This document shows, piece by piece, positions 1-9,689 of a stretch of DNA of 64,000 nt. A model generated the notes under the pieces. That model made no database searches, had not been told where the DNA came from, and saw only the letters and a list, made by a program, of their open reading frames with translations. The position numbers and the translations under genes are program-made. Position 1 is the stretch's first letter. Each line of letters begins with the position of its first letter. Source of the stretch: Comamonadaceae bacterium UBA2334 (GTDB lineage Bacteria > Pseudomonadota > Gammaproteobacteria > Burkholderiales > Burkholderiaceae_C). The stretch is taken from positions 111,027-175,026 of the forward strand of contig DDUQ01000142.1 of assembly GCA_002344885.1 (NCBI GenBank), given 5' to 3'.

Positions 1-273
1 GTCATCATCATGTTCTTCCTGCCGTGGCTGGACTACAGCGAGGCCAAGTCCATTCGCTATCGCCCCAGCTGGAACAAATGGCTGTACGCCGTGTTTGTGA
101 TCAACTTCTTCGTGTTGGGTTATTTGGGCGTCAAGCCGCCGAGCCCCACAGGTGAACTGGTTTCCCAGGTGGGCACACTGTTCTACTTTGGCTTCTTCCT
201 GCTGATGCCTTGGTGGAGCCGCATTGGCAAGTGCAAGCCAGTGCCCGCACGTGTCACGTTTGCAGCCCACTGA
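1..273 (+). CDS. petB: Cytochrome b subunit of the bc1 complex, C-terminal part (5' end outside window)
   Basis: Only about the last 90 residues are present, because the gene runs in from the left edge. The visible part begins in a hydrophobic stretch (FFLPWLDYSEAKSIRY) and contains two more membrane helices and the PPSPTGELVSQVG segment. These are characteristic of the C-terminal region of proteobacterial cytochrome b. The protein carries two b haems and the quinone sites and sits in the inner membrane. The stop codon at 271-273 lies 20 bases before petC, as in a petABC operon. Identification rests on this C-terminal segment plus the petC neighbour. Confidence 0.93.
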   Translation, partial: VIIMFFLPWLDYSEAKSIRYRPSWNKWLYAVFVINFFVLGYLGVKPPSPTGELVSQVGTLFYFGFFLLMPWWSRIGKCKPVPARVTFAAH

Positions 274-293
274 AAGCGATGTGGAGTAACCTC

Positions 294-1049
294 ATGAAAA
301 GAATCATCACAGCAATCAGTCTGGTCTTTGCATTGGTCGGTGGTGCGCAAGCTGCTGGCGGCGATGTCCAACTCGACAAAGCGCCTGACCGTTCCCATGA
401 CATGGCTGCGTTGCAAAACGGTGCAAAACTGTTTGTCAACTACTGTGTCAGCTGCCACTCCGCTGGCTTTATGCGGTACAACCGCATGCGCGATTTGGGT
501 TTGACCGAGGCACAGATCAAAGAGAACCTCATGTTCACCACTGACAAGGTGGGTGATGTCATGAAGGCAGCGATCAATCCCCTTCAAGCAAAAGAGTGGT
601 TCGGTGCCAATCCGCCCGACCTGACATTGGTCGCTCGCTCACGCGCAAGCCACAGCGGCACGGGTGCAGACTACCTCTACACCTACATGCGGACCTACTA
701 CCGCGATGAAACCAAGCCGACTGGCTGGAACAACCTGGCGTTTCCGAGCGTTGGTATGCCGCACGTCTTGTGGGAACTTCAAGGTGAGCGCCGTCCTATT
801 TTGGAAACGACCAAAGTCAATGGTCAGGAAGTTCAGACCCTGAAGGGCTGGGAACAAGTCAAGCCCGGTACGATGTCCCCTGCCGAATACGACCAGGCCA
901 TTGGCGACTTGGTGGGTTTCATGCAGTGGATGGCTGAGCCCGTTCAAAATACCCGCAAGCAGTTGGGTATGTGGGTATTGGCATTCCTGGCCGTTTTCAC
1001 CGTCATCGCCTGGAAGCTGAACGCAGCTTATTGGAAAGACGTGAAGTAA
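294..1049 (+). CDS. petC: Cytochrome c1 of the bc1 complex
   Basis: The 251-residue protein passes electrons from the Rieske protein to soluble cytochrome c on the periplasmic side of the inner membrane. It has a signal peptide (residues 1-20, ending GGAQA), the haem-binding motif CVSCH at 51-55, the GANPPDLTLVARSR block at about 104-117, a probable Met haem ligand in PSVGMPH near 155, and a C-terminal anchor helix at about 227-245. The reading frame is open further upstream, to 210, but that extension overlaps petB. I chose ATG 294 because GGAG precedes it by seven bases and the signal peptide then starts MKR. A strong hairpin terminator follows the gene. Confidence 0.97.
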   Translation: MKRIITAISLVFALVGGAQAAGGDVQLDKAPDRSHDMAALQNGAKLFVNYCVSCHSAGFMRYNRMRDLGLTEAQIKENLMFTTDKVGDVMKAAINPLQAKEWFGANPPDLTLVARSRASHSGTGADYLYTYMRTYYRDETKPTGWNNLAFPSVGMPHVLWELQGERRPILETTKVNGQEVQTLKGWEQVKPGTMSPAEYDQAIGDLVGFMQWMAEPVQNTRKQLGMWVLAFLAVFTVIAWKLNAAYWKDVK

Positions 1050-1085
1050 GATTTGTCAGGTGCCTTCAGGCATCTGGCCCCAAAC

Positions 1086-1122
1086 AGTGGCGTTGCGGGT
1101 TTACCGCGTCGCCACTTTTTTT
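1086..1122 (+). terminator. Rho-independent terminator after petC
   Basis: A 7-bp outer stem (AGTGGCG at 1086-1092 with CGCCACT at 1110-1116) encloses an inner GCGG/CCGC stem and is followed by seven T residues. It would end the pet operon transcript before sspA. A second, weaker hairpin (CAGGTGCC with GGCATCTG) precedes it at about 1058-1078. Confidence 0.85.
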
Positions 1123-1140
1123 CTTTGAGGATTCATAGAC

Positions 1141-1752
1141 ATGATGGTTCTGTACTCAGGCACAACTTGCCCCTTCTCTCACCGCTGCCGTTTTGTGCTG
1201 TTTGAAAAAGGCATGGATTTTGAGATTCGGGACGTTGATCTGTTCAACAAGCCGGAAGATATCGCGGTCATGAACCCGTATGGTCAGGTGCCCATCCTCG
1301 TTGAACGCGATCTGATTTTGTACGAGTCGAACATCATCAACGAGTACATCGACGAGCGGTTTCCTCATCCACAGTTGATGCCGGGTGACCCGGTAGACCG
1401 TGCACGTGTTCGGTTGTTTCTGCTCAATTTCGAAAAGGAATTGTTTGCGCACGTGTCAGTGTTGGAGACTCGGGCCAACAAGGGCAATGAAAAGGCCATG
1501 GAAAAGGCACGGGCCTACATACGCGACCGCCTGACGCAATTGGCCCCGGTGTTCCTGAAGAACAAGTTCATGCTGGGCGACACGTTCTCGATGCTCGACG
1601 TGGCCATTGCACCTCTGCTCTGGCGTCTGGATTTCTATGGCATAGAACTCAGCAAAAATGCAGCTCCTCTGCTGAAGTATGCCGAGCGTATCTTTTCGCG
1701 TCCTGCGTACATCGAAGCATTGACGCCCTCAGAAAAAGTGATGCGCAAGTAA
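1141..1752 (+). CDS. sspA: Stringent starvation protein A (GST-fold RNA polymerase-associated protein)
   Basis: The 203-residue protein has a thioredoxin-like N-terminal half (MVLYSGTTCPFSHRCRF) and an all-alpha GST C-terminal half, the usual SspA size and layout. In E. coli SspA binds RNA polymerase and affects stationary-phase, acid-stress and virulence gene expression; it lacks glutathione transferase activity. The QVPILVERDLILYESNII block is typical of the GST N-domain. The gene follows the bc1 operon and precedes sspB by 22 bases, the standard betaproteobacterial order. There are two adjacent ATG codons (1141 and 1144), and I kept the first. GAGG lies about ten bases upstream. Confidence 0.94.
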   Translation: MMVLYSGTTCPFSHRCRFVLFEKGMDFEIRDVDLFNKPEDIAVMNPYGQVPILVERDLILYESNIINEYIDERFPHPQLMPGDPVDRARVRLFLLNFEKELFAHVSVLETRANKGNEKAMEKARAYIRDRLTQLAPVFLKNKFMLGDTFSMLDVAIAPLLWRLDFYGIELSKNAAPLLKYAERIFSRPAYIEALTPSEKVMRK

Positions 1753-1774
1753 CCCTTGCCACTGTGTGACCACC

Positions 1775-2275
1775 ATGAGCGACTTGCCCTCCACACGCCC
1801 GTATTTGCTTCGCGCCATGCATCAGTGGTGTGAAGACAATGGCTTCACTGCGTACATCGCTGTTGCGGTAGACGATTCAGTCAGAGTGCCGCGACAGCAC
1901 GTGGTGGACGGTGAAATTGTGCTCAACATCAGTTCCGATGCAACCGGTGCCCTGGTGATGGGCAATGACGCCATCGAGTTCAAAGCCCGATTTGGTGGCA
2001 TTCCACAGAATATTTTTGTGCCGGTCGGACGGGTGCAGGCGATTTACGCGCGCGAGAATGGGCAGGGGATGGCATTTCCGGTTGAAGCCACGCCGTCGGT
2101 CTCGGTCGACGCGGCAATTGAACATACCGATAGCAAGGGTGGTCTGGCATTGGTAGTCGGTGGCGAAAGCGGTGCTGTTACTGACAGCAATTTGCCCGAC
2201 GCTGCCGATGATGGTACGGCAGAGGAAGATAATATTTCCAAACCTCCGAGGCCAACCCTCACGAGAATAAAGTAG
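1775..2275 (+). CDS. sspB: ClpXP protease specificity-enhancing factor
   Basis: This 166-residue adaptor delivers ssrA-tagged proteins to ClpXP. The N-terminal half carries the conserved SspB fold signature (RPYLLRAMHQWCEDNG, HVVDGEIVLNIS, FKARFGGIPQNIFVPVGRVQAIYARENGQGM). The C-terminal half is a variable acidic linker ending in a short basic tail (PTLTRIK), which in the family contacts ClpX. The frame is open from GTG 1766, but ATG 1775 gives the typical start MSDLPSTRPYLLRAM. It is probably cotranscribed with sspA. Confidence 0.94.
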   Translation: MSDLPSTRPYLLRAMHQWCEDNGFTAYIAVAVDDSVRVPRQHVVDGEIVLNISSDATGALVMGNDAIEFKARFGGIPQNIFVPVGRVQAIYARENGQGMAFPVEATPSVSVDAAIEHTDSKGGLALVVGGESGAVTDSNLPDAADDGTAEEDNISKPPRPTLTRIK

Positions 2276-2288
2276 AATCAAGGGCGTT

Positions 2289-2364
2289 GCCGCTTTAGCT
2301 CAGTTGGTAGAGCAACCGCCTTGTAAGCGGTAGGTCGTCAGTTCGAGTCCGACAAGCGGCACCA
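2289..2364 (+). tRNA. tRNA-Thr (anticodon TGT)
   Basis: The 76-nt cloverleaf has acceptor arms GCCGCTT and AAGCGGC, D-loop sequence AGCTCAGTTGGTAGAGC, anticodon stem ACCGC/GCGGT around loop CTTGTAA (anticodon TGT), T-loop GTTCGAGTC, and an encoded CCA tail at 2362-2364. It starts 13 bases after the sspB stop, so it could be read from the ssp transcript or from its own promoter. A terminator follows. Confidence 0.97.
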
Positions 2365-2372
2365 TAACAAAT

Positions 2373-2428
2373 CTGCATTGTTGCAATGCAGCCCAAAACC
2401 CACTGTCCAAAAGACAGTGGGTTTTTTA
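2373..2428 (+). terminator. Terminator downstream of tRNA-Thr
   Basis: A perfect 8-bp hairpin (CTGCATTG and CAATGCAG, loop TTG) is followed by a longer stem AAAACCCACTGTC/GACAGTGGGTTTT at 2395-2425 ending in a run of T residues. The first hairpin may assist tRNA 3' processing; the second is a classical intrinsic terminator. Confidence 0.88.
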
Positions 2429-2488
2429 TTGACGGTGTCCGTCAGGGGCGAGTTTTCGGTGCAGATTTGTCGGCCGACGTGCCAACGG

Positions 2489-2809
2489 TCATGCTGAGGG
2501 TTTGATGACTTTTACCCTGACCTTGGGCGTGTGCAAACCGTCTGCTGACAGGTGTTGTTCAATGTCCGGTATCACTTGTCTCAATTTGGCCGCGGTGGCT
2601 GAATTCGTGACCAGGAGGCACCAACCTCGATCATCGATAGGCCCGGGTTGTATGGAGCGACCGGCGTGTTTGGGCAGCAAATGGGCAATGCGCTTGAAAC
2701 GGGTTTGAGATTCGCCGATCATTGCGCCCAAACGCTGCATGGCTGGTGACTCACCGAGCGCATCATTGAGCGACAGCGCGGTTCGATTTCGGGGAGCGGC
2801 AGCTTTCAT
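2489..2809 (-). CDS. dciA: DciA family (DUF721) replicative helicase loader/regulator
   Basis: The 106-residue protein resembles DUF721 proteins: a helical N-terminal half (LSLNDALGESPAMQRL, FKRIAHLLPKHAG) and a KH-like C-terminal half (WCLLVTNSATAAKLRQVIPDIEQHL). DciA interacts with the DnaB helicase in bacteria that lack DnaC. The same frame stays open on the minus strand up to 3337, but that extension would run through the M23 peptidase gene. Starts at 2809 (MKAAAPRN) or 2836 (MHDGLVN) are the realistic ones; neither has a clear ribosome site. The divergent M23/secA neighbourhood fits the family. Confidence 0.8.
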   Translation of the reverse strand: MKAAAPRNRTALSLNDALGESPAMQRLGAMIGESQTRFKRIAHLLPKHAGRSIQPGPIDDRGWCLLVTNSATAAKLRQVIPDIEQHLSADGLHTPKVRVKVIKPSA

Positions 2810-2830
2810 GACGCAGTTGACGAGGCCATC

Positions 2831-3799
2831 ATGCATTTGATTATCACTGACCCCTGGCTGGCCAGGAACAAGGCATTGCACCTGTCTGGATTGCAGCTGC
2901 TGGGGTTTTTTGTCACTGCCTCGGTGCTGCTGGTGTTTTTTTCCATGGCGGCATATCACTTGCTTTTCGTGCATGGTGCACGTCAGGGCTGGCCGGTGAT
3001 CACCCCCATCGTGCGGCTGATCACGTCTCAGGAACGCCAAGGGCAGGAACGCTACATGCGTGAGAACTTGGACGCCTTGGCACGCAGGCTGGGTGACATG
3101 CAAGCTCGGTTGATACAACTGGATGCCCTCGGTGAGCGGGTGTCTGCCCTTGCGGGCTTGGTGGCCGTCGACGACAAAAAGAAACCAGGTGCGGGTGGTC
3201 CGTTGGTTTTGCCGGAGACATGGTCGCTGGAGAACATGAATGCCACGCTGGATGTTTTGGAGAACGCGGCGACGCTCCAACACGACGTCTTTTTGCACGC
3301 TGAAACCCGGTTGTTTGCGGAACGGATGAAAAAGCACATGTTGCCAACCGCGCCACCAGTGTTGGGCGTCGAGTCGGGATCAGGATTTGGATGGCGTCTG
3401 GATCCGCTCACTGGCCAACGTGCGCTTCACACCGGGCTTGATTTTTCGGCGGATGTCGGCACGCCCATCCTGGCCGCGGCAGGTGGTGTCGTGGTAACTC
3501 AAGAGTTCCATCCTGCTTATGGCAACATGGTCGAAATTGATCATGGCAACGAGTTGGTCACCCGGTATGCCCATGCGTCTAGGGTTTTGGTCAAGGTCGG
3601 GGACATCGTGAAACGGGGGCAATCCATTGCCTTGGTGGGTTCCAGTGGCCGATCGACTGGGCCTCATTTGCATTTTGAGGTTTGGCTGTCTGGTGTGGCA
3701 CAAGATCCTCAATTGTTTCTGCGGTCTGCGGCTGACAACAGGCTCGCGGGTGCCAAGGTGCCTGCATTGATGCCCCGAGTTGCCGACGCAAAACGTTGA
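2831..3799 (+). CDS. M23 family metallopeptidase, membrane-anchored
   Basis: The 322-residue protein probably cleaves or helps remodel peptidoglycan in the periplasm. It has a cytoplasmic start, one membrane helix at about 19-46, a helical, probably coiled-coil region (about 65-165) and a C-terminal LytM/M23 domain. Zinc ligands expected for an active enzyme are present: H200 and D204 in HTGLD, and H279 and H281 in HLHFE. It is therefore more likely an active endopeptidase than an EnvC/NlpD-type degenerate activator. The gene is divergent from dciA, with only 21 bases between the chosen starts, and lies upstream of secA. Confidence 0.9.
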   Translation: MHLIITDPWLARNKALHLSGLQLLGFFVTASVLLVFFSMAAYHLLFVHGARQGWPVITPIVRLITSQERQGQERYMRENLDALARRLGDMQARLIQLDALGERVSALAGLVAVDDKKKPGAGGPLVLPETWSLENMNATLDVLENAATLQHDVFLHAETRLFAERMKKHMLPTAPPVLGVESGSGFGWRLDPLTGQRALHTGLDFSADVGTPILAAAGGVVVTQEFHPAYGNMVEIDHGNELVTRYAHASRVLVKVGDIVKRGQSIALVGSSGRSTGPHLHFEVWLSGVAQDPQLFLRSAADNRLAGAKVPALMPRVADAKR

Positions 3800-4068
3800 G
3801 CCGCCAGGTTTGGCGTACTGAAATTGGGCTGAAAAGCACGGAGAACGGTGTGGTCCTGGGGCAGTAGGTGCGACCCAGCGCATCAGTCACGCCTGTGGCA
3901 CCGAACAGACCAATGGAGTCCACACAAGCGTTCGAATAGGGCGTTCATGTGCGGGGTTTAAAATATTTGGTTTGCCCCCAGTTACATGGGGTGTTTCTTG
4001 CCAAACTTCCCCGGGACGGTTCGCTTATCGATGTCGTGGGGCTGAACTCATTTTTTTGATTGCTTTTC
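3800..4068 (+). promoter_or_regulatory. secA leader region
   Basis: This 269-base gap is the longest without a gene. It holds a possible -10 element (TAAAAT, 3959-3964) with no convincing -35, followed by a small CCCCA/TGGGG hairpin at about 3976-3991, then a pyrimidine-rich stretch before secA. I see no secM-like leader peptide. The whole assignment is tentative. Confidence 0.3.
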
Positions 4069-6828
4069 ATGGCTACCAACATCCTGACAAAAATATTCGG
4101 AAGCCGAAACGACCGTTTGCTCAAAACGTACCGAAAGACCGTTGCACAGGTCAACGGTTTGGAATCTGCCCTGGAAAAATTGTCGGACGATGAGTTGAGG
4201 GACAAGACCCGTTCATTCAAGGAGCGTCTGGCTGCTGGTCAAACCTTGGATGCGATCCTGCCGGAGGCTTTTGCTGTCGTTCGGGAAGGCAGCAAGCGTG
4301 TCATGAAGATGCGCCATTTCGACGTGCAATTGATCGGTGGATTGGCGTTGCACAACGGAAAAATTGCCGAAATGCGCACCGGTGAAGGCAAGACGCTCAC
4401 CGCCACTCTGGCTGTATACCTGAATGCACTGACCGGCAACGGCGTGCATGTGGTCACCGTGAACGACTACCTTGCCCGACGCGATGCGGAATGGATGGGG
4501 CGGTTGTATGGTTTCCTCGGATTGACCGTGGGCATCAATTTGCCCCAACTGTCGCGTGAAGAAAAGCAAGCAGCCTATGCTGCCGACATCACCTACGGGA
4601 CGAACAACGAGTTTGGTTTTGACTACCTGCGTGACAACATGGTCTATGAAAGCGTGGACCGGGTTCAGCGAAAACTGAATTACGCTATCGTTGACGAGGT
4701 GGACTCCATCCTCATTGATGAAGCGCGCACACCGCTGATCATCAGTGGCCAGGCGGAGGACCATACACCGATGTACCTGGCGATCAACGCCATCGCCCCT
4801 TTGCTGACCCGGCAGGAAGGTGAGGCGGATCCGCGTACCGGCGAGGGTGTCACCAAGCCGGGTGACTTCACGTTGGATGAGAAGTCACATCAGATATTCC
4901 TGACCGAGCAAGGTCATGAAACGGCTGAGCGATTGCTGGCCGGTGCAGGTTTGTTGCCAGAGGGTGCGTCGTTGTACGACCCCGCCAACATTTCCCTGAT
5001 GCACCACCTGAATGCATCTTTGCGCGCCCATCACGTATATCACAAAGATCAGCACTATGTGGTGCAAGGTGGCGAGATCATCATCGTGGATGAATTCACC
5101 GGTCGCCTGATGAGTGGTCGCCGCTGGAGCGATGGCTTGCACCAAGCCGTGGAAGCCAAGGAGCAGGTGCAGATCCAGGCTGAGAACCAGACTATGGCAT
5201 CGATCACGTTCCAGAATTACTTCAGGCTGTACACCAAGCTCTCCGGCATGACGGGCACGGCAGACACGGAGGCTTACGAGTTTCAGGAAATCTATGGTCT
5301 TGAAACCGTTGTCATTCCGCCCAACCGCCCGAGCAAGCGGGATGATCAGTTGGATCGCGTTTACAAGACAACACCCGAAAAGTACAACGCAGCCATTGCC
5401 GATATCCGGGAGTGCTATGAGCGCGAACAACCGGTTCTGGTTGGCACGTCGTCCATCGAAAACTCCGAGATCATCTCTGGCTTGCTGGACAAGGCAGGAT
5501 TGCCGCACCAGGTTTTGAACGCCAAGCAGCATGCACGTGAGGCGGACATCATCATTCAGGCGGGGCGACCCAAGATGATCACCATTGCCACCAACATGGC
5601 CGGCAGGGGGACTGACATCGTATTGGGCGGCAACCTGGAAAAGCTCATTCAAGCGGTTCAGGCTGATGCCAGCCTGAGCGATGCAGCGCGCGCAGCCAAA
5701 ATCGAGGCGGTGAAGGCTCAATGGCCCGCCGACCATGAAAAAGTCAAAGCGCTGGGCGGTCTGCGCATCATTGCGACAGAACGGCATGAATCTCGCCGGA
5801 TTGATAACCAGTTGCGCGGCCGTTCAGGCCGACAGGGTGATCCGGGTTCCTCGCGTTTTTATTTGAGCCTCGATGATTCCTTGATGCGCATTTTTGCGGG
5901 TGATCGCGTGCGCGCCATCATGGATCGCCTGAAGATGCCCGAGGGTGAAGCCATTGAGGCGGGTATGGTGACCCGCAGCATCGAATCTGCGCAAAGGAAA
6001 GTCGAAGCGCGGAACTTTGACATCCGCAAGCAATTGCTGGAGTACGACGATGTCGCGAATGACCAGCGTAAGGTCATTTACCAGCAACGCAATGACATCC
6101 TGGATGCTGTCAACCTGCGTGCGCAGATCAGCGCGTTGCGTGAAGGCTGCTTCACGGATCTGGTGCATCAATATGTGCCGGCCGAAAGTGTGGAAGAGCA
6201 GTGGGATTTGCCTGGTTTGGAACGGGTCTTGAAAGAGGAGTGGGCTGTAGAGGTTGGGCTGGTCGAGTTGCTCGCCACGGCAGACAACCTCACCGACGAG
6301 GACATCTTGGCCAAAGTGCTGGCTGCGGCACACGCTGTGTTCGACGCCAAAGTGGAGCTGGTCGGAGAGGACAATTTCCTGGGCTTCCAGCGGATGGTGT
6401 TGTTGCAGAGCCTGGACAGCCACTGGCGTGACCATTTGAGTGCGCTCGACTACCTGCGCCAAGGCATCCACCTGCGTGGTTATGCACAGAAGCAACCCAA
6501 GCAGGAATACAAACGTGAGGCCTTCGAGTTGTTCGGGCAGTTGCTTGACAGTGTCAAGAACGAAGTCACGAAGGTGTTGATGACGGTTCGCGTCCAGTCG
6601 AGCGATCAGTTGTCGGATGCGGCTCAACAGATCGAGGAGCGCGCGGAGCAGATCAGCAACGTGACCTACTCCGCACCGACCGAGACGGGAGAAGTTGAAA
6701 CAGTTGTGGATGCACAGACCGTCAGAAAGGCGACGCCTGCGGCAGCAGTTCCACGGGTGGGCCGCAATGACCCGTGCCCTTGTGGCAGCGGCCAGAAGTA
6801 CAAGCATTGCCACGGCAAGCTGGCCTGA
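4069..6828 (+). CDS. secA: Preprotein translocase ATPase SecA
   Basis: The 919-residue motor protein drives preproteins through SecYEG at the inner membrane. Visible landmarks are Walker A MRTGEGKT (about 103-110), [14 protein letters not shown], the [19 protein letters not shown] helicase block, [28 protein letters not shown] and the [15 protein letters not shown] motif. The C-terminal zinc finger [14 protein letters not shown], which binds SecB and phospholipid, is complete. SecB is also encoded in this window, at 61.4 kb. A TTG start three codons upstream (4060) is possible, but ATG 4069 gives the usual [16 protein letters not shown]. Confidence 0.98.
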   Translation: MATNILTKIFGSRNDRLLKTYRKTVAQVNGLESALEKLSDDELRDKTRSFKERLAAGQTLDAILPEAFAVVREGSKRVMKMRHFDVQLIGGLALHNGKIAEMRTGEGKTLTATLAVYLNALTGNGVHVVTVNDYLARRDAEWMGRLYGFLGLTVGINLPQLSREEKQAAYAADITYGTNNEFGFDYLRDNMVYESVDRVQRKLNYAIVDEVDSILIDEARTPLIISGQAEDHTPMYLAINAIAPLLTRQEGEADPRTGEGVTKPGDFTLDEKSHQIFLTEQGHETAERLLAGAGLLPEGASLYDPANISLMHHLNASLRAHHVYHKDQHYVVQGGEIIIVDEFTGRLMSGRRWSDGLHQAVEAKEQVQIQAENQTMASITFQNYFRLYTKLSGMTGTADTEAYEFQEIYGLETVVIPPNRPSKRDDQLDRVYKTTPEKYNAAIADIRECYEREQPVLVGTSSIENSEIISGLLDKAGLPHQVLNAKQHAREADIIIQAGRPKMITIATNMAGRGTDIVLGGNLEKLIQAVQADASLSDAARAAKIEAVKAQWPADHEKVKALGGLRIIATERHESRRIDNQLRGRSGRQGDPGSSRFYLSLDDSLMRIFAGDRVRAIMDRLKMPEGEAIEAGMVTRSIESAQRKVEARNFDIRKQLLEYDDVANDQRKVIYQQRNDILDAVNLRAQISALREGCFTDLVHQYVPAESVEEQWDLPGLERVLKEEWAVEVGLVELLATADNLTDEDILAKVLAAAHAVFDAKVELVGEDNFLGFQRMVLLQSLDSHWRDHLSALDYLRQGIHLRGYAQKQPKQEYKREAFELFGQLLDSVKNEVTKVLMTVRVQSSDQLSDAAQQIEERAEQISNVTYSAPTETGEVETVVDAQTVRKATPAAAVPRVGRNDPCPCGSGQKYKHCHGKLA

Positions 6829-6854
6829 CCATTCACCATCTTTGAAGGACGACC

Positions 6855-8084
6855 ATGCCCGTCAATCTGCCCTTGCCCACAGCCGATGCACTTTTTCCTG
6901 TTCCCGGCCTGTCCTTGGGAATTGCTGAAGCAGGTGTGCGCAAGCAAAACCGCAAAGATCTGACAGTGATGTTGCTTGCGCCCGGCACAGCGGTGGGTGC
7001 GGTGTTCACGCGAAACAGGTTTTGTGCAGCGCCCGTCCAGGTGTGCCGCAATCATTTGGCATCTGGTCACGGTATCCGTGCGATCGTGGTGAACACAGGT
7101 AACGCCAACGCGGGGACGGGTGAAGAAGGTTTGCGCCGGGCGCAGGCAACCTGTGCGGCGCTGGCCACCCGGTTGGGCCTCGAGCCACACCAGGTATTGC
7201 CGTTTTCGACGGGCGTGATCATGGAGCAATTGCCCTACGACAGGGTGATTGCAGGGCTGCCCGCTGCGCTGGCAGATGCCTGCGCAGAAAACTGGCTTCG
7301 CGCGGCCGAAGCCATCATGACCACCGACACACAGCCGAAAGCCGCCAGCAGACAGGTCGTCATAGGTGGTCAGACCGTGACCGTGACCGGCATTGCGAAG
7401 GGTGCAGGCATGATTCGCCCGAACATGGCGACCATGCTCGGTTTTGTGGCCACAGACGCCAATCTGGCCCCGGATTTGCTCCCAGCCCTGACAAAGGCAT
7501 TGGCTGACCGATCCTTCAATCGGGTCACGGTGGACGGAGACACCTCTACCAACGATTCGTTTCTACTCATGGCGACCCGGCAGGCACAGCATCCGCAGAT
7601 CACAGACATGACGACTGCCGAGGGTCAAGCTCTGGAGGCTGCCCTGCTCGAAGTGGCACAGTACCTCGCACATGCCATGGTGAGGGACGGGGAAGGGGCC
7701 ACGAAGTTCATCAGCATTCAGGTGGACGGTGGCAAGACCCGGGACGAATGCCTCAAAGTTGCTTACGCAATCGCCCATTCGCCGCTTGTGAAGACAGCCT
7801 TTTTTGCCAGCGATCCCAACCTGGGACGCATTCTGGCCGCAGTGGGCTATGCAGGCATCGATGACCTTGACCAATCGCTGATCGAGCTCTTTCTGGATGA
7901 TGTACACGTCGCGACTCGCGGTGGGCGTCACCCGGCTTACCAGGAGCAGGACGGTGCCCGGGTGATGGCGCAAACGGAAATCAGGGTCCGGGTGGAGCTG
8001 GGTCGGGGCAGTTGGTCCGACACGGTCTGGACATGCGATTTCAGTCACGACTATGTGACCATCAACGCCGATTACAGATCATGA
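6855..8084 (+). CDS. argJ: Bifunctional ornithine acetyltransferase / N-acetylglutamate synthase
   Basis: The 409-residue cytoplasmic enzyme transfers the acetyl group from N-acetylornithine to glutamate, and may also use acetyl-CoA, in the cyclic arginine pathway. It should self-cleave into alpha and beta chains: the [16 protein letters not shown] block is intact, with the nucleophilic Thr at 193. It starts 26 bases after secA, preceded by GAAGGA. Its stop overlaps the next gene's start (ATGA), so the two are translationally coupled. Confidence 0.96.
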   Translation: MPVNLPLPTADALFPVPGLSLGIAEAGVRKQNRKDLTVMLLAPGTAVGAVFTRNRFCAAPVQVCRNHLASGHGIRAIVVNTGNANAGTGEEGLRRAQATCAALATRLGLEPHQVLPFSTGVIMEQLPYDRVIAGLPAALADACAENWLRAAEAIMTTDTQPKAASRQVVIGGQTVTVTGIAKGAGMIRPNMATMLGFVATDANLAPDLLPALTKALADRSFNRVTVDGDTSTNDSFLLMATRQAQHPQITDMTTAEGQALEAALLEVAQYLAHAMVRDGEGATKFISIQVDGGKTRDECLKVAYAIAHSPLVKTAFFASDPNLGRILAAVGYAGIDDLDQSLIELFLDDVHVATRGGRHPAYQEQDGARVMAQTEIRVRVELGRGSWSDTVWTCDFSHDYVTINADYRS

Positions 8085-8968
8085 GTGACGGACTGGCACC
8101 CTTGATGGGGCGGCTGGAGGCGCTCGTCTCTCGCGTCGAGCGCCTGATGCCTTCAGACCTGACTCACGCCCCGGATTGGGGTGCATCGGTGGCTTTTCGA
8201 TACAGCCGTCGGCGCAATGGCTTTGGCAGACTGGAGCCTGTCCGTCAAGTTTCAGCGTTGACGCTGCCAGACGTTTGTGAGGTCGATGCGCAGAAAGACA
8301 AAATCGTTCGCAACACGCAACGTTTTGTCAGCGGACAGCCTGCCAACAACGTCTTGTTGACCGGCGCACGGGGTACGGGTAAGTCGTCCCTGATCAAGGC
8401 TTGCCTGAATGCATTCAAAGACCAGGGCCTGCGCCTGATCGAGGTGGACAAAGCCGATTTGATCGACTTGCCTGACCTGATCGACATGGTTGCCGACCGA
8501 CCTGAACGATTCATTGTGTTCTGCGATGACCTGAGTTTTGACGAAGGCGAATCAGGCTACAAAGCGCTGAAGTCCATCCTGGATGGCTCGGTGTCTGCGA
8601 CCAGCGCAAATGTGTTGATCTACGCAACCAGCAACAGGCGTCACCTGTTGCCTGAGTACATGAAGGACAACCTCACGTACACCCACACGGACGATGGTGA
8701 GGTTCATCCCGGTGAAGTGATCGAGGAAAAAATTTCTCTTTCTGAGCGTTTTGGCTTGTGGGTAAGCTTTTATCCATTCAGTCAGGACGAGTACCTGGCG
8801 ATCGTTGGCCAATGGTTGCGCCATTTCGGTGCAACCGATGCCGATGTAGCAGCGGCGCGGCCATCAGCGTTGGTGTGGGCCTTGGAGCGGGGCTCTCGCA
8901 GTGGGCGTGTGGCCTATCAATTTGCTAAAGACCACGTCACCTCGGCGTCAGCAGAACCCCAAGGTTGA
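8081..8968 (+). CDS. DUF815 family AAA-type ATPase
   Basis: The 295-residue protein has a Walker A motif GARGTGKSS at 95-103, a Walker B-like IVFCDDLSF at 145-153 and an arginine-rich C-terminus. It matches the DUF815 ATP-binding proteins found between argJ and mutT in many Burkholderiales. The biochemical role is not known. The conserved region before the P-loop ([19 protein letters not shown]) is shared by the family. ATG 8081 overlaps the argJ stop by four bases; the longer frame from 8012 would overlap argJ extensively. Confidence 0.88.
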   Translation: MSDGLAPLMGRLEALVSRVERLMPSDLTHAPDWGASVAFRYSRRRNGFGRLEPVRQVSALTLPDVCEVDAQKDKIVRNTQRFVSGQPANNVLLTGARGTGKSSLIKACLNAFKDQGLRLIEVDKADLIDLPDLIDMVADRPERFIVFCDDLSFDEGESGYKALKSILDGSVSATSANVLIYATSNRRHLLPEYMKDNLTYTHTDDGEVHPGEVIEEKISLSERFGLWVSFYPFSQDEYLAIVGQWLRHFGATDADVAAARPSALVWALERGSRSGRVAYQFAKDHVTSASAEPQG

Positions 8969-8973
8969 TTGGC

Positions 8974-9432
8974 ATGCCTGCTCAAATGATCGGTGGTGAG
9001 GCTGTGATGGCTGTAGATGCGGCCCAACCTCGAACTGGCGGTGCAAGCAGGCCGTGCACCGATGTGGCGGTCGGTATTCTCTTTCAGCCTGACGGTTTGT
9101 TTTTGCTGACCACCCGTCCGCCCTGCAAAGCCTATGCCGGACATTGGGAGTTCCCAGGCGGCAAAGTGGAGCCCGGTGAATCTGTCGAGCAAGCGTTGGT
9201 CCGAGAGTTGCACGAGGAGTTGGGTGTCACCGTGACCCAGGTGCAGAGGTGGCGCGAGCAAGTGGTGGACTACCCCCACGCACTGGTGCGGCTGCATTTT
9301 TGTCGCGTGACGGGTTGGACGGGCGAGTTGACCATGCGAGAGGGGCAGCAGTTTGCCTGGCAAACCCTCCCGGTCAGCGTGGCACCGTTGTTGGCGGGTA
9401 CTGTGCCTGTACTGGATTGGCTGAAAAAATAA
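8974..9432 (+). CDS. mutT: Nudix hydrolase of the MutT type (8-oxo-dGTP diphosphatase)
   Basis: A complete Nudix signature (Gx5Ex7REUxEExGU) follows the phrase GHWEFPGGKVEPGES, the arrangement seen in MutT, which removes oxidised guanine nucleotides. The protein is about 152 residues from ATG 8974; a TTG start at 8965 would overlap the DUF815 stop, and a further ATG lies at 8989. The position at the end of a secA-argJ-DUF815-mutT run fits betaproteobacterial gene order. Substrate is inferred from the family, not from a diagnostic residue. Confidence 0.88.
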   Translation: MPAQMIGGEAVMAVDAAQPRTGGASRPCTDVAVGILFQPDGLFLLTTRPPCKAYAGHWEFPGGKVEPGESVEQALVRELHEELGVTVTQVQRWREQVVDYPHALVRLHFCRVTGWTGELTMREGQQFAWQTLPVSVAPLLAGTVPVLDWLKK

Positions 9433-9479
9433 TAGCTTATAGTGCTTTATAGTAAAGCGCTGGATGCGTTTTTTTATCC
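9432..9479 (+). repeat. Dispersed intergenic repeat, copy A, also a bidirectional terminator
   Basis: Starts ATAGCT and ends TTTTTTTATCC. It shares about 30 of 48 positions with copy D (35414-35461) in a gapless hand alignment. Inside lies a 9-bp stem AGTGCTTTA/TAAAGCGCT (one G-T pair, loop TAG, 9441-9461) followed at 9469-9475 by seven T residues. It sits between the convergent genes mutT and yacG, so it probably ends both transcripts. Confidence 0.65.
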
Positions 9480-9686
9480 TAATTCTTCTGCGTTGTCAGG
9501 CGCTGGCGCAGCAACTTTGAACTCTTCTTGTGCCCAACGTCCCAAGTCGGTTGCACGGCAGAGCTTGCTGCAGAATGGCCGGAAAGGGTTGTCGGGTGCA
9601 TAGGGGCTGGGTTGGCCGCACCCAGGACACTTGACCCACCTGGGCGCGACCGTATCCGGTATCGGGCACTTTGATTGCGCGGTCAT
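9474..9686 (-). CDS. yacG: DNA gyrase inhibitor YacG
   Basis: This 70-residue zinc protein has the family's four cysteines at 20, 23, 39 and 43 (KCPGCG and FCSKLC) and the RPFCSKLCRATDLGRW signature with a conserved acidic C-terminal tail. In E. coli YacG binds GyrB and inhibits gyrase. It follows zapD by three bases and is cotranscribed with the coaE-zapD run; this coaE-zapD-yacG order is widespread in proteobacteria. Confidence 0.94.
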   Translation of the reverse strand: MTAQSKCPIPDTVAPRWVKCPGCGQPSPYAPDNPFRPFCSKLCRATDLGRWAQEEFKVAAPAPDNAEELG

Positions 9687-9689
9687 TTT

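Noticed and set aside
210..293. An N-terminal extension of petC
   Set aside because: It overlaps petB and would bury the signal peptide; ATG 294 has a ribosome site.
2810..3337. The long upstream extension of the dciA frame
   Set aside because: It would overlap the M23 peptidase gene completely; the DUF721 similarity begins only at the start near 2809.
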